From the NCBI GenBank assembly GCA_937922805.1, contig CALAJV010000015.1, forward strand, positions 62,001 through 126,000: a stretch of 64,000 bases of DNA. Direction: 5' to 3'. The translations under genes were made by a program, and so were the position numbers. Below the pieces are notes generated by a model. That model searched no databases and was not told where the DNA came from. It worked only from the letters and a program-made list of their open reading frames with translations. Positions 43,852 through 52,287 of the stretch are shown piece after piece. Numbering within the stretch: the first letter of the stretch is position 1; every line of letters starts with the position of its first letter. This DNA is from an uncultured Acidimicrobiales bacterium. Its GTDB lineage: Bacteria > Actinomycetota > Acidimicrobiia > Acidimicrobiales > SZUA-35.

Positions 43852-44688
43852 GTGACCGATATAAAATCGATGGGACTCTATCGTAACGTTGACCGGGTTT
43901 TGACTGACCTCGCCGCTTCTGGGATAGACACCACCGATCGGCTCACTGTCGACGACCTAACCCAGTACGACCAGTATCACTACGAAGGAACCGACGCTGT
44001 CGACGATGCAATTTTCGGTCTCGGAGCCAACGACTCAACAAACATCCTCGATGTTGGGTCTGGACTTGGTGGTCCGGCTCGGTACATGGCCCAAAAATGC
44101 GGCACCAAAGTAACCGCTCTCGAGCTCCAAACAGACCTCCATCAATTGGCGAACGATTTAACCAGTAGATGTCAACTGCAACACCTCGTCACCCACAGTC
44201 ATGGCGACATACTGACCGGTATCGCTGGCGTCGACCGATACGACGGCTTGGTCTCGATGCTCTGCTTCTTACACATACCTGATCGGGCAACGCTGCTCGC
44301 TCGGTGCGCCCAAGCATTGAAACCAAACGGCAAAATCTTCATCGATGACTATTTCGCCCGATCTCCCTTGACCGCATCAGATTCGCAAATGTTGGCCGAG
44401 TCAGTATTTTGCTCCTACCTCCCCGACCTTGCGACTTATCGATCTGACCTAGAAGGTGCCGGCTTCACATCGATCACGATCGTTGATAAGACCAAAGACT
44501 GGACCGAGTTTGTAGCGAGCCGTTATTCAACGTTTGCTAGTATCCGGTCAGAACTCGAGCATCGATACGGCCGAGCAACAGTTGCCCAGCTAGACCACTT
44601 CTACCAAACCGTGGCCGCCCTATTTCAAGCTGGTAATCTCGGCGGCCTACGGCTGACAGCGACCGTGACGAAGCCAACGCATTCGTAA
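43852..44688 (+). CDS. SAM-dependent methyltransferase
   Basis: A 278-residue class I methyltransferase. Motif I is NILDVGSGLGGPARYMA and motif II-like KVTALELQTDLHQLA; LVSMLCFLHIPDRATLLARCAQALKPNGKIFIDDYFA is the conserved core. The opening QYDQYHYEGTDAVDDAIFGLGA and the overall length resemble glycine/sarcosine and related small-molecule N- or C-methyltransferases. The substrate is not readable. The start GTG 43852 is the one in frame; its ribosome site is weak. Confidence 0.85.
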   Translation: MTDIKSMGLYRNVDRVLTDLAASGIDTTDRLTVDDLTQYDQYHYEGTDAVDDAIFGLGANDSTNILDVGSGLGGPARYMAQKCGTKVTALELQTDLHQLANDLTSRCQLQHLVTHSHGDILTGIAGVDRYDGLVSMLCFLHIPDRATLLARCAQALKPNGKIFIDDYFARSPLTASDSQMLAESVFCSYLPDLATYRSDLEGAGFTSITIVDKTKDWTEFVASRYSTFASIRSELEHRYGRATVAQLDHFYQTVAALFQAGNLGGLRLTATVTKPTHS

Positions 44689-44907
44689 CCAGTAGTTGGC
44701 GGCCCAACACACATCAGGCCACTACTTCATTCGTAGTGCTGTCTTGTCGCCCCAAGCCATTCCGTGATACAACACGACGATACACCAGCAGAGCTGCAAC
44801 GATCCGATTCGTTGTTCGTAAGGAACTATTCGCTGCTCGCTGCCTACCAAATTTTGATCGAACAGCACCAGTGACGGATCAAGCATCGAATTTCTAAGGG
44901 GAAACGA

Positions 44908-45648
44908 ATGGATCTCGGACTTGAAGGCAAACGAGCACTAATTGCGGGAGCGTCAGCTGGACTGGGATTCGGCTGCGCTGCCGCGTTGGCGGCTGAGGGG
45001 GCGAAGGTCGCAATTGGCAGCCGGTCCAAAGAACGTATCGACCTGGCGGCGGCAAAGCTCGACGGGGCCGTTGGTTTGGTCGCCGACGTCAGCTCAGCTG
45101 TGGGGGCGGCTGAGTTTGTGGAGCAAGGAGCCGAGGCACTCGGCGGCCTCGACATTCTTATCGCCAACGCTGGCGGCCCACCAGCAGGAGGATTTGGCGA
45201 CGTCGAAGTCGAAGCTTACATGGACGCCATCAACTTGAATCTCATGTCGACGGTGGCGATGGTTAAGGCCGCTGTACCTTTAATGAAGCAGAATAGCTGG
45301 GGTCGAATCGTCGCCATCACCTCGATCTCGGTCCGCCAACCAATGGACCAACTAATACTGTCGAACACGGCCCGAGCGGGAGCTACCGCCTTTCTCAAGA
45401 CGGCGGCTACCGACGTTGCACAGCATGGGATTACGATTAATTCGCTCCAACCGGGATTGCACCGAACAGCTCGCCTCGAAAATCTCGGAACCGACTTAGA
45501 AGCAGCCGCCAACTCGCTGCCAGCCAGACAGCTTGGAACCGCTGAAGACTTCGGTAAGGTGGCCGCCTTCCTTTGCTCTGACGCCGCCAAGTTTATGACC
45601 GGCGTCGCGATACAAGTTGACGGCGGCTCATACCCCGGTCTCCAGTAG
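44908..45648 (+). CDS. SDR-family protein with an altered catalytic triad
   Basis: A 246-residue protein close to FabG-type reductases. The cofactor motif GASAGLGFGCAAALAAEGAKV and IANAGGPPAGG are normal, and the C-terminal GVAIQVDGGSYPGL is typical. At the active site the sequence is AITSISVRQPMDQLILSNTARAGATAFLKT: the serine is there, but the expected Y-x3-K is replaced by LILSNTARA. I recall similar LSNxxR forms in a known side branch of the SDRs, so it may use another chemistry or be non-reducing. GGGGA lies upstream of ATG 44908. Confidence 0.86.
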   Translation: MDLGLEGKRALIAGASAGLGFGCAAALAAEGAKVAIGSRSKERIDLAAAKLDGAVGLVADVSSAVGAAEFVEQGAEALGGLDILIANAGGPPAGGFGDVEVEAYMDAINLNLMSTVAMVKAAVPLMKQNSWGRIVAITSISVRQPMDQLILSNTARAGATAFLKTAATDVAQHGITINSLQPGLHRTARLENLGTDLEAAANSLPARQLGTAEDFGKVAAFLCSDAAKFMTGVAIQVDGGSYPGLQ

Positions 45649-45750
45649 ACCGAATCCACCAACGGCAACCAACTCGCAGAACCGATCTCGACGACCTGTC
45701 GATGGATCCGAAATTGGGAGTTGCTTGGCCGGTCTAGCTATTGTCAACCC

Positions 45751-46518
45751 ATGGAAGACGGAGCAAGAAAGACGATTTTGATAACCGGCGCTGGCACCGG
45801 GTTCGGTCGAGGGGCGGCCATTACGTTGGCTGAACTCGGCCACGACGTTATTGGGGGAACGCTAACCGTTGAAGAAGCCGACGATCTAGACCAAGCCAAC
45901 AACAACCTACAAGGCCGCAAGCTCGACATTACCGACCCAGCCGATCTAGAAAAGGCCAGCGATCTCGACGTTGATGTTCTCCTCAACAACGCCGGCCGAG
46001 GCCAACTTGGCCCACTTACTGACATTGACATGGACCTTGTCAGGCAAGTGTTCGAAGTAAACGTGTTCGGCACGATGCGAATCACCCAGGCGGTAGCCCC
46101 GGCTATGAAGGCCAAGGGTGCAGGCCGCATCGTTGTCGTTTCCTCCATCGCTGGGCTCTTCAGCGGCCCGCTAACTGGCCCCTATGCCATGACCAAGCAC
46201 GCCTTGGAGGCCTACACCATGTCGCTACGAGCAGAAATGGGCCAGCATGGGATAGAGGTTTGCAAGCTCAACCCAGGCCCCTATGCAACCGGATTCAATG
46301 ACGCCATGGTCGATGGAGTCGACTCCCAACTCGCAGCGACAGACGGAGGACCGCAAGAACTGGCGCTCGCGGCGAGCACCCGGGAACGAATGCTCGGCAA
46401 CCAAGCAAACCCCGATGAGGTCGTGGATGCCATGGTCGAGCTGTGCACTGCGACCGAAGTGCCATACGAGACGTTCAAGCCCGACAATATTCTGGAACGC
46501 TATGGGGTCAGTCGGTAG
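45751..46518 (+). CDS. Short-chain dehydrogenase/reductase
   Basis: About 255 residues. ILITGAGTGFGRGAAITLAELGHDVIGG is the cofactor fold, LLNNAGRGQLGP the structural NAG motif, VVVSSIAGLFSGPLTGPYAMTKHALEAYTMSLRAEM carries Ser, Tyr and Lys of the active site. The GTGFG rather than GxGxG spacing and the missing basic residue after the second strand leave NAD versus NADP open. Start ATG 45751 is preferred over 45721. It follows the altered SDR by 102 bp and precedes a thiolase, so lipid or keto-compound metabolism is likely. Confidence 0.87.
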   Translation: MEDGARKTILITGAGTGFGRGAAITLAELGHDVIGGTLTVEEADDLDQANNNLQGRKLDITDPADLEKASDLDVDVLLNNAGRGQLGPLTDIDMDLVRQVFEVNVFGTMRITQAVAPAMKAKGAGRIVVVSSIAGLFSGPLTGPYAMTKHALEAYTMSLRAEMGQHGIEVCKLNPGPYATGFNDAMVDGVDSQLAATDGGPQELALAASTRERMLGNQANPDEVVDAMVELCTATEVPYETFKPDNILERYGVSR

Positions 46519-46615
46519 AAGGTTGACTGCATTTGATTCTCGGTGTTTCCGGCTAAAGCGAGCATCATGAAATTCGGCCGTTGTCCCCCCATTACCTGAT
46601 TCAAACCCTAATCCA

Positions 46616-46646
46616 TTACAGTGTAAGATTCGCAGTGTAATCACTG
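46616..46646. promoter_or_regulatory. Two palindromes upstream of the thiolase gene
   Basis: TTACAGTGTAA (46616-46626) is a perfect palindrome around a central G, and CAGTG-TAAT-CACTG (46633-46646) is an inverted repeat; both share the CAGTGTAA core. They lie 120-150 bp before the thiolase start, which suits an operator for a dimeric repressor such as a TetR-family fatty-acid regulator. No such regulator is encoded next to it. Confidence 0.45.
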
Positions 46647-46766
46647 TGTATCTCGCAGCGTCAGAACACTCGCTCGGCGGAGCAAGTTAGCTTGTGAACA
46701 GCAACCCCAGATCAAGCTAGAATCCTGAACGCTGCAATACCGCAACCGCGAACAGAAAGCAGGCCA

Positions 46767-47972
46767 ATGGCTGAGCCAGTAATCGTTTCAACTGCTCGGA
46801 GCCCAATAGGGCGAGCATTCAAAGGAAGCCTAAAGGAAGAGCGCCCGGACGACATCACCGCCCAAATCATTAACGCGGCGCTCGACAAAGTACCATCGCT
46901 CCCCCGCGACCAGGTCGAAGATCTGATGTTGGGCACTGGCTCGCCTGCTGGCGAACAAGGGTTCAACATGGCTCGGGTGGTGGCAGTTATGGCTGGTCTC
47001 GACAACGTTCCTGGGGTGACCGTCAACCGTTACTGCTCCTCGTCGTTGCAGACCATTCGCATGGCTGCCCATGCCATTAAAGCCGGCGAGGGTGATGCGT
47101 TCATCGCAGCCGGAACCGAGTTCGTGAGCCGCTACGGCCACGGCGCATCCGACAACGGCGAAGCCGTAAACAGCATCTTCGGCGATGCCATGGCTAGAAC
47201 CATGAGTCGCTCCGAAGCAGGAGCTGAGACCTGGAGTCCGCCCGAAGGTCTGCCCGATGTTTACATCTCCATGGGCCAGACGGCAGAAAACGTTGCCCAG
47301 CAAGAGAACGTTAGCCGCGAGGATCAAGACGCTTGGGGCGTTCGTAGCCAAAACCGAGCCGAAGAAGCGATCAACCGAGGCTTCTTCGAAAAAGACATCA
47401 CCCCCGTGACCCTGGCCGATGGGACGACCTTAGCGACCGATGACGGCCCCCGAGCCGGAACCACCGTCGAGGGGGTCAGCCAACTGAAGCCAGTATTTCG
47501 GCCTGACGGCACCGTCACCGCCGCTAACGCATGCCCGCTTAACGATGGTGCGGCCGCCGTTATCGTGATGAGTGACACCAAAGCAGCCGAGCTTGGAATC
47601 AAACCGTTGGCACGGATTATTTCGTCGGGAGTGACTGGCCTCAACCCTGAGATCATGGGCCTTGGTCCGATCGAAGCTGTTCGCCAAGCCCTCAAACGAG
47701 CTGGCATGACCATTGATGATGTCGACTTAGTCGAGATCAACGAAGCGTTTGCAGCCCAGGTTCTGCCGTCGGCTGCTCACCTCGGAATCGATCACGACAA
47801 GCTAAACGTGAATGGCGGAGCAATTGCGCTTGGTCACCCGTTTGGCATGACCGGAGCTCGGATAATGACCACCCTTATCAACGGGCTCGAAGACGCTGAC
47901 AAAACAATAGGTCTAGAGACAATGTGCGTCGGAGGCGGCCAAGGTATGGCCATGCTTATCGAGCGTGTGTAG
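46767..47972 (+). CDS. Acetyl-CoA C-acyltransferase (thiolase)
   Basis: A 401-residue thiolase. The nucleophile is C90 in NRYCSSSLQTI, GGAIALGHPFGMTGARI carries the second-site histidine, and CVGGGQGMAM the final cysteine. It either cleaves 3-ketoacyl-CoA in beta-oxidation (FadA type) or condenses acetyl-CoA. DDVDLVEINEAFAAQVL is also conserved. No 3-hydroxyacyl-CoA dehydrogenase/enoyl hydratase is beside it, so the pathway role is not fixed. A strong intrinsic terminator follows. Confidence 0.94.
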   Translation: MAEPVIVSTARSPIGRAFKGSLKEERPDDITAQIINAALDKVPSLPRDQVEDLMLGTGSPAGEQGFNMARVVAVMAGLDNVPGVTVNRYCSSSLQTIRMAAHAIKAGEGDAFIAAGTEFVSRYGHGASDNGEAVNSIFGDAMARTMSRSEAGAETWSPPEGLPDVYISMGQTAENVAQQENVSREDQDAWGVRSQNRAEEAINRGFFEKDITPVTLADGTTLATDDGPRAGTTVEGVSQLKPVFRPDGTVTAANACPLNDGAAAVIVMSDTKAAELGIKPLARIISSGVTGLNPEIMGLGPIEAVRQALKRAGMTIDDVDLVEINEAFAAQVLPSAAHLGIDHDKLNVNGGAIALGHPFGMTGARIMTTLINGLEDADKTIGLETMCVGGGQGMAMLIERV

Positions 47973-48072
47973 TTTCGCCTAGCCTGATAGCGTCATGCCG
48001 CTTGGACGAAACACGTTCGAGAATGTAACGTAGATCGGTATCGGCTAGTCAGATAGTTGAATACTCTCCCCT

Positions 48073-48107
48073 TTGAAGCCCCGGTTCGCCGGGGTTTCAA
48101 CATTTTT
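48073..48107 (+). terminator. Intrinsic terminator after the thiolase
   Basis: A 12-bp stem (48073-48084 with 48089-48100, one G-U pair) capped by the stable TTCG tetraloop, followed by a T run at 48103-48107. This is a textbook Rho-independent terminator for the plus-strand thiolase unit. Confidence 0.9.
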
Positions 48108-48169
48108 CCTCTTGCGTGGGGAAAACTGAACCAGTTCTTGGCTAGTACTCAGGGGGTATCGGCGTAGGC

Positions 48170-48496
48170 CTAACCGTCGGCGCTGGGGCCAACGGTGGTG
48201 CAATCTCCGACTGCACCAGTCAAAAACTCGTCGAAGCCAGGAACTCCATCTTCACTCTCCAGCTGCTCGTACGACTGAGCTGAGAGCTTTTTCAGGGCAT
48301 CGTCGTTCTCGCCGTACTCGCCAAATATTGCATCAGCAATGCATTCGGCCTCGACCTGAGTGAACCCGTCTTCACGAGCCAAAACGTCGACTAACTCTTC
48401 TTGACTGCCGGCTCCTTCAGAGCAGCCGGTGAGAAGTAGCCCAGCGGCGACGGCCCCAAGCCCAAGTATTTTCTTAGATCGGATGAAAGACATCAT
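48170..48496 (-). CDS. Small secreted lipoprotein
   Basis: A 108-residue protein. The N-terminus SKKILGLGAVAAGLLLTGC is a lipoprotein signal with lipobox LTGC. The mature part of about 80 residues is acidic with two cysteines (AECIADAIFGEY and VGDCTTVG) that could form a disulphide, and a pattern EELVDVLAREDGFTQVEAECIADAIF seen in small actinobacterial lipoproteins. Function unknown. It faces the thiolase gene across a terminator. Confidence 0.78.
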   Translation of the reverse strand: MMSFIRSKKILGLGAVAAGLLLTGCSEGAGSQEELVDVLAREDGFTQVEAECIADAIFGEYGENDDALKKLSAQSYEQLESEDGVPGFDEFLTGAVGDCTTVGPSADG

Positions 48497-48621
48497 TGCG
48501 CTATTTCTAGCTATATACAGGCCGTATTGCTACCACTCGGCACCAGCCGCAATAAAACAACCGGCAAAACCGAACCGGGGTTGATCCAACTCGGAGCGTA
48601 GAAAGCCTAAGATCTGCCGTA

Positions 48622-49761
48622 GTGCCCTCGACACAGCCCACAGACCCATCCTCAGAACCAACAACTGAGGCGACTGGCGATCCATCCCAGACTGATCAGC
48701 GGGCTCCGGAGGCTGGTTTCCCGGCGGCGCTGTCCCGTCGTCACGCGCTCAAGCTGGGCGGTGCGGCCACACTAGCGGCTGGGGCAAGCCCGCTGCTCGC
48801 TGGCGCTGCTTCGGCCACCGTCGGTCAGAACAAGGCGGTGACGGATGCCTTACGCCCAGCAATACTGCCCCGCCAAGAGTGGGCCGGGGGCCTGCCATTT
48901 GGCCAACTCACGCCAGAGGAAGACGTCCGCTTTCTGCTCGTTCATCACACAGCCTCCACTAACGACTACGGCCCCGACGACGTTGCCTCCACGATTCGGG
49001 GGTTTCACTCTTTTCACACTGGGGCTGAAAAAGGGTGGCCCGATGTGGCCTACAACTTTTTTGTCGACCGGTTCGGCACAATTTGGGAAGCGAGAGCGGG
49101 CAGTATCGAGTCGGCCATCAGAGGCGACGCCACCGGCGGCTCGCAAGGATTCGCACTTCTGATCGCCCTAATCGGAGACCACTCAACCGAACCGATTAGT
49201 GACCCAGCGTTTGCCGCTCTAGCTCAGCTGCTGGCCTGGCTCGCTGAGCGCCACGGGGTTGATACCACCCCTGGAGCTACCGTTAACTTCATATCCAGGG
49301 GTTCAAATAAGTGGCCGAGCGGCTCAGAAGTTACTGCAAGAACCATCTCCGGCCACCGCGAGATGTCATCCACCCAGTGTCCAGGGAATCTGGCCTTCGC
49401 CGTCCTTGACGAAGATCTTCCGGTCGCGGTAACCGAACTGCGGCTTGGGTCGGGACCGCTAGATCTATCGACGACAACTTCTTCTTCAACCACGACGCCG
49501 TCGTCTAGTACCAACGAATCAGAAGCGACTTTTACTACCGATCAACCTTCACGAGTAACGTCTTCAACCACCGAGCGAGCGCTCTCGGACACCGCACCTG
49601 GCGATGTCACATCAGCACCGTTCGATACCGCCGTTCAACAGCGACGATGGATTCGGTTCGCTTGGGGCGGAGCGGGTTTAGCTGCGCTGGCAGCCGCCAG
49701 TTCAGCGCTCATCAAACGAAGACGGCAGGCTGATCGAGACCTAGAAGATCGCAGTATTTGA
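48622..49761 (+). CDS. PGRP-type N-acetylmuramoyl-L-alanine amidase, Tat-exported and tail-anchored
   Basis: 379 residues. A Tat signal has the twin arginine at residues 39-40 (SRRHALKLGGAATLAAGASPLLAG). The peptidoglycan-recognition domain follows (ILPRQEWAGG, FLLVHHTASTNDY, VAYNFFVDRFGTIWEARAG, ISGHREMSSTQCPGN), with the zinc ligands His, His and Cys visible. Then come a Ser/Thr-rich stalk and a membrane helix near the C-terminus (IRFAWGGAGLAALAAASSALI) ending KRRRQ. It should sit outside the membrane and cut stem peptides from murein. Start GTG 48622 is an assumption; no strong ribosome site is seen. Confidence 0.88.
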   Translation: MPSTQPTDPSSEPTTEATGDPSQTDQRAPEAGFPAALSRRHALKLGGAATLAAGASPLLAGAASATVGQNKAVTDALRPAILPRQEWAGGLPFGQLTPEEDVRFLLVHHTASTNDYGPDDVASTIRGFHSFHTGAEKGWPDVAYNFFVDRFGTIWEARAGSIESAIRGDATGGSQGFALLIALIGDHSTEPISDPAFAALAQLLAWLAERHGVDTTPGATVNFISRGSNKWPSGSEVTARTISGHREMSSTQCPGNLAFAVLDEDLPVAVTELRLGSGPLDLSTTTSSSTTTPSSSTNESEATFTTDQPSRVTSSTTERALSDTAPGDVTSAPFDTAVQQRRWIRFAWGGAGLAALAAASSALIKRRRQADRDLEDRSI

Positions 49762-49812
49762 AATGACGTGCCCAGAACGGGGTCAGAAAGAACGTTAGAA
49801 CAAGTGTCAGGA

Positions 49813-49905
49813 GCAGTGCTAGAAACTGTGCCGAAACAGTGTCAACAGGGCCGTGATCAGTAACTCTGCCTCTAGGTTCGATGGCCTAGCGGCAGTGCTA
49901 GAAAC
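49813..49905. repeat. 14-bp direct repeat before the debranching gene
   Basis: GCAGTGCTAGAAAC occurs at 49813-49826 and again at 49892-49905, both within 140 bp of the debranching-enzyme start. It may be a binding site pair or chance. The rest of the 186-bp gap shows no gene. Confidence 0.4.
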
Positions 49906-49947
49906 AAAGCTGGTTAAGCGGCATCGATCCGAGGCCGATCAACGAAT

Positions 49948-52104
49948 GTGGATAATTTGACTCTCCCAGACAACTCACCATGGTCCTTTGACGGGGAAAG
50001 CGCCCCTGTAACCACGTCTGGGCCGGCAGTAACCCTTGTAGACGGCCGAACTTTTTGTATCTCAGAGACCAGCGGCAACATCTCCGACCACGGCCCTCAA
50101 GGCCTTTTCGTGCTTGATACCCGCTACATAAGCGGACTCAGATTTTTGATCGATGGCGATCCAATTGAAACGCTCGGTGTCGATCAACAGAATTCGTTCT
50201 CAGCTAGCTTTGTCGGCCGGCATATAGGAGCAGTAAAGGTCGCTGATACTCCAACCGTCGCCGTAAGGAACCGGCAGCTGGACTCTGGCCTATCTGAGCA
50301 ATTAGAAGTCCGCAACTATGGTGAGGAGTCGGCCATTCTGCTTGTCTCATTGATCATAGACGTTGACTTCGCCAACTTATTTGCGGTCAAAGAACGAAGG
50401 GTGCCGGATGATATGGAGGTGATTCGAACCCACGACGAGACTGGAGTGTGGTTCGAGCCGGTAGATCGCCGAGCCATTGGCCTTCGAGTCGAATCAGATG
50501 TCACCCCGAACATGACCGAGCCGGGACGCATGGATTGGACAGCCGAGATCGAGCCTGGTGGAACTTGGTCGACCACAGTCCAGTTCACGCCGTGGCTGGC
50601 AGGCAAGCCGGTGACCAGCTCAGAAGAGCAGAACAATGTCGCCCCGGGCAAACGCCTGGATGACTGGATTCAGAAGATGCCGGTGATTGGCAGCGACAAC
50701 AACGCAGTCAACGCCTGCACGGCCCAATCGCTAGCCGACTTGGCATCACTCCGCATCTTCGACCCTAAGCACCCCGATCAGCCTGTGGTCGCCGCCGGTG
50801 CCCCCTGGTTTATGACCTTGTTCGGCCGCGACTCGTTGATCGCGTCCTGGATGGCGCTCCTGGTTGACCCTGATCTAGCCGCTGGAGTAGTACAGACCTT
50901 GGCCCGGTTCCAGGGGACCAAAGTTAACCCTGCTACCGATGAGCAACCGGGCAAGATCATGCATGAGATTAGGTTCTCCGATGCCAGTTCGGCTGCTCTT
51001 GACGAAGGTGAGCTCTACTACGGAACCGCCGACGCCACGCCCCTATTCGTTATGCTCCTGGGCGAACTCAAGCGATGGGGCGCAGCCGACGACGTTGTCG
51101 AAAGCCTCTTACCTAACGCCGACCGGGCTCTTCAATGGATGACCGACTACGGCGACACCGACGGTGACGGCTACATCGAATACGAACGGTCGGCCGAGAC
51201 CGGTCTCGCCAACCAAGGGTGGAAGGATTCGTGGGACGGGGTTCGTTATGCCGATGGCACTGTGGCTACCGCCCCGCTCGCCCTTTGCGAGGTGCAAGCC
51301 TACGCCTATGCTGCTTACCGGGCCCGGGCTCGATTGGCTGAGGACGATGGTGACTTTGAAACCACACGGCATTGGGAAGCCAAAGCGGCAACGTTGCGGG
51401 AGCGATTCAATCAAGATTTTTGGATCGCCGAAAAAGGCTGGTTCGCAATCGGGCTTGACGCCGACAAGAAGCCTATCGATTCGCTGACGAGCAATATCGG
51501 TCATTGTTTGTGGGCTGGCATCATCGACGATGATAAAGCTGCAATCGTGGCTGAGAAGCTGATGAGCGACGAAATGTTCAATGGTTGGGGCACCAGAACA
51601 ATGGCTTCCAACACTCCGGGCTATAACCCGACTGGGTACCACGTCGGGTCGGTCTGGCCCCATGACACCGCGATCGTTGCCGCTGGGCTTATGCGTTACG
51701 ATCAGGTAGAGCCAGCTCACAAGCTGATGATGGCATTGTTCGAAGCGGGCGAACGCAGCGGTGGCCGCCTGCCAGAGTTGATGGCCGGATTCGGTCGAGA
51801 CGAGTTCGACAGCCCAATGGCTTATCCGGCTTCGTGCTCACCTCAAGCCTGGTCAGCTGCTGCGCCGTTGTTGCTCTTGCGTTGGATGCTTCGCCTAGAC
51901 CCGTGGTGTTCCAAAGGACGTTTGTGGGCTGATCCGATTCTGCCTCCGGGTATCACTCGGTTGAAGGTCAGCGAAATCCCGATCGGTGGCGCCAGAATTT
52001 CGGTGACGGTCGAGAACGGAGAGATCGAAGTGGAAGGCCTTCCTCAGGGAGTCGAGCTCATGCGAGGACTTCGACCAGGACGGCCCCGGGATCGCTGGAC
52101 GTAG
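49948..52104 (+). CDS. Glycogen debranching-type amylo-alpha-1,6-glucosidase
   Basis: A 718-residue enzyme. An N-terminal sandwich domain (about 1-260, VTLVDGRTFCISETSGNISDHGPQGLFVLDTRYIS) is followed by an (alpha/alpha)6 barrel with the characteristic GAPWFMTLFGRDSLIASWMALL, DTDGDGYIEYERS, NQGWKDSWDGVRYADG and HVGSVWPHDTAIVAAGL. Glycoside hydrolases of this fold act on glycogen branches or on other alpha-glucosides. A GT4 glycosyltransferase on the other strand is the nearest partner. The GTG start is assumed. Confidence 0.9.
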   Translation: MDNLTLPDNSPWSFDGESAPVTTSGPAVTLVDGRTFCISETSGNISDHGPQGLFVLDTRYISGLRFLIDGDPIETLGVDQQNSFSASFVGRHIGAVKVADTPTVAVRNRQLDSGLSEQLEVRNYGEESAILLVSLIIDVDFANLFAVKERRVPDDMEVIRTHDETGVWFEPVDRRAIGLRVESDVTPNMTEPGRMDWTAEIEPGGTWSTTVQFTPWLAGKPVTSSEEQNNVAPGKRLDDWIQKMPVIGSDNNAVNACTAQSLADLASLRIFDPKHPDQPVVAAGAPWFMTLFGRDSLIASWMALLVDPDLAAGVVQTLARFQGTKVNPATDEQPGKIMHEIRFSDASSAALDEGELYYGTADATPLFVMLLGELKRWGAADDVVESLLPNADRALQWMTDYGDTDGDGYIEYERSAETGLANQGWKDSWDGVRYADGTVATAPLALCEVQAYAYAAYRARARLAEDDGDFETTRHWEAKAATLRERFNQDFWIAEKGWFAIGLDADKKPIDSLTSNIGHCLWAGIIDDDKAAIVAEKLMSDEMFNGWGTRTMASNTPGYNPTGYHVGSVWPHDTAIVAAGLMRYDQVEPAHKLMMALFEAGERSGGRLPELMAGFGRDEFDSPMAYPASCSPQAWSAAAPLLLLRWMLRLDPWCSKGRLWADPILPPGITRLKVSEIPIGGARISVTVENGEIEVEGLPQGVELMRGLRPGRPRDRWT

Positions 52105-52220
52105 GCACCGAAAACAAAATCGGCGATCCTGATACTTCCCGAACGCTCACGTCCGGGCTGCCATAGTTGCTCGATGGACTGTCGGCGTCGGGTTGTGAAG
52201 CTGGTGACCCAACATCATCA

Positions 52221-52252
52221 AAAGAGCCTGACTCTGGTGAGTCAGGCTCTTT
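52221..52252. terminator. Strong two-way terminator between the glucosidase and glycosyltransferase
   Basis: A perfect 14-bp stem (52221-52234 with 52239-52252) around TGGT lies between two convergent genes. It is A-rich on one side and T-rich on the other, so it can stop both transcripts. Confidence 0.85.
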
Positions 52253-52287
52253 CTTGAAGATCTCGCCCCACGCGATTCTGGATGAGT

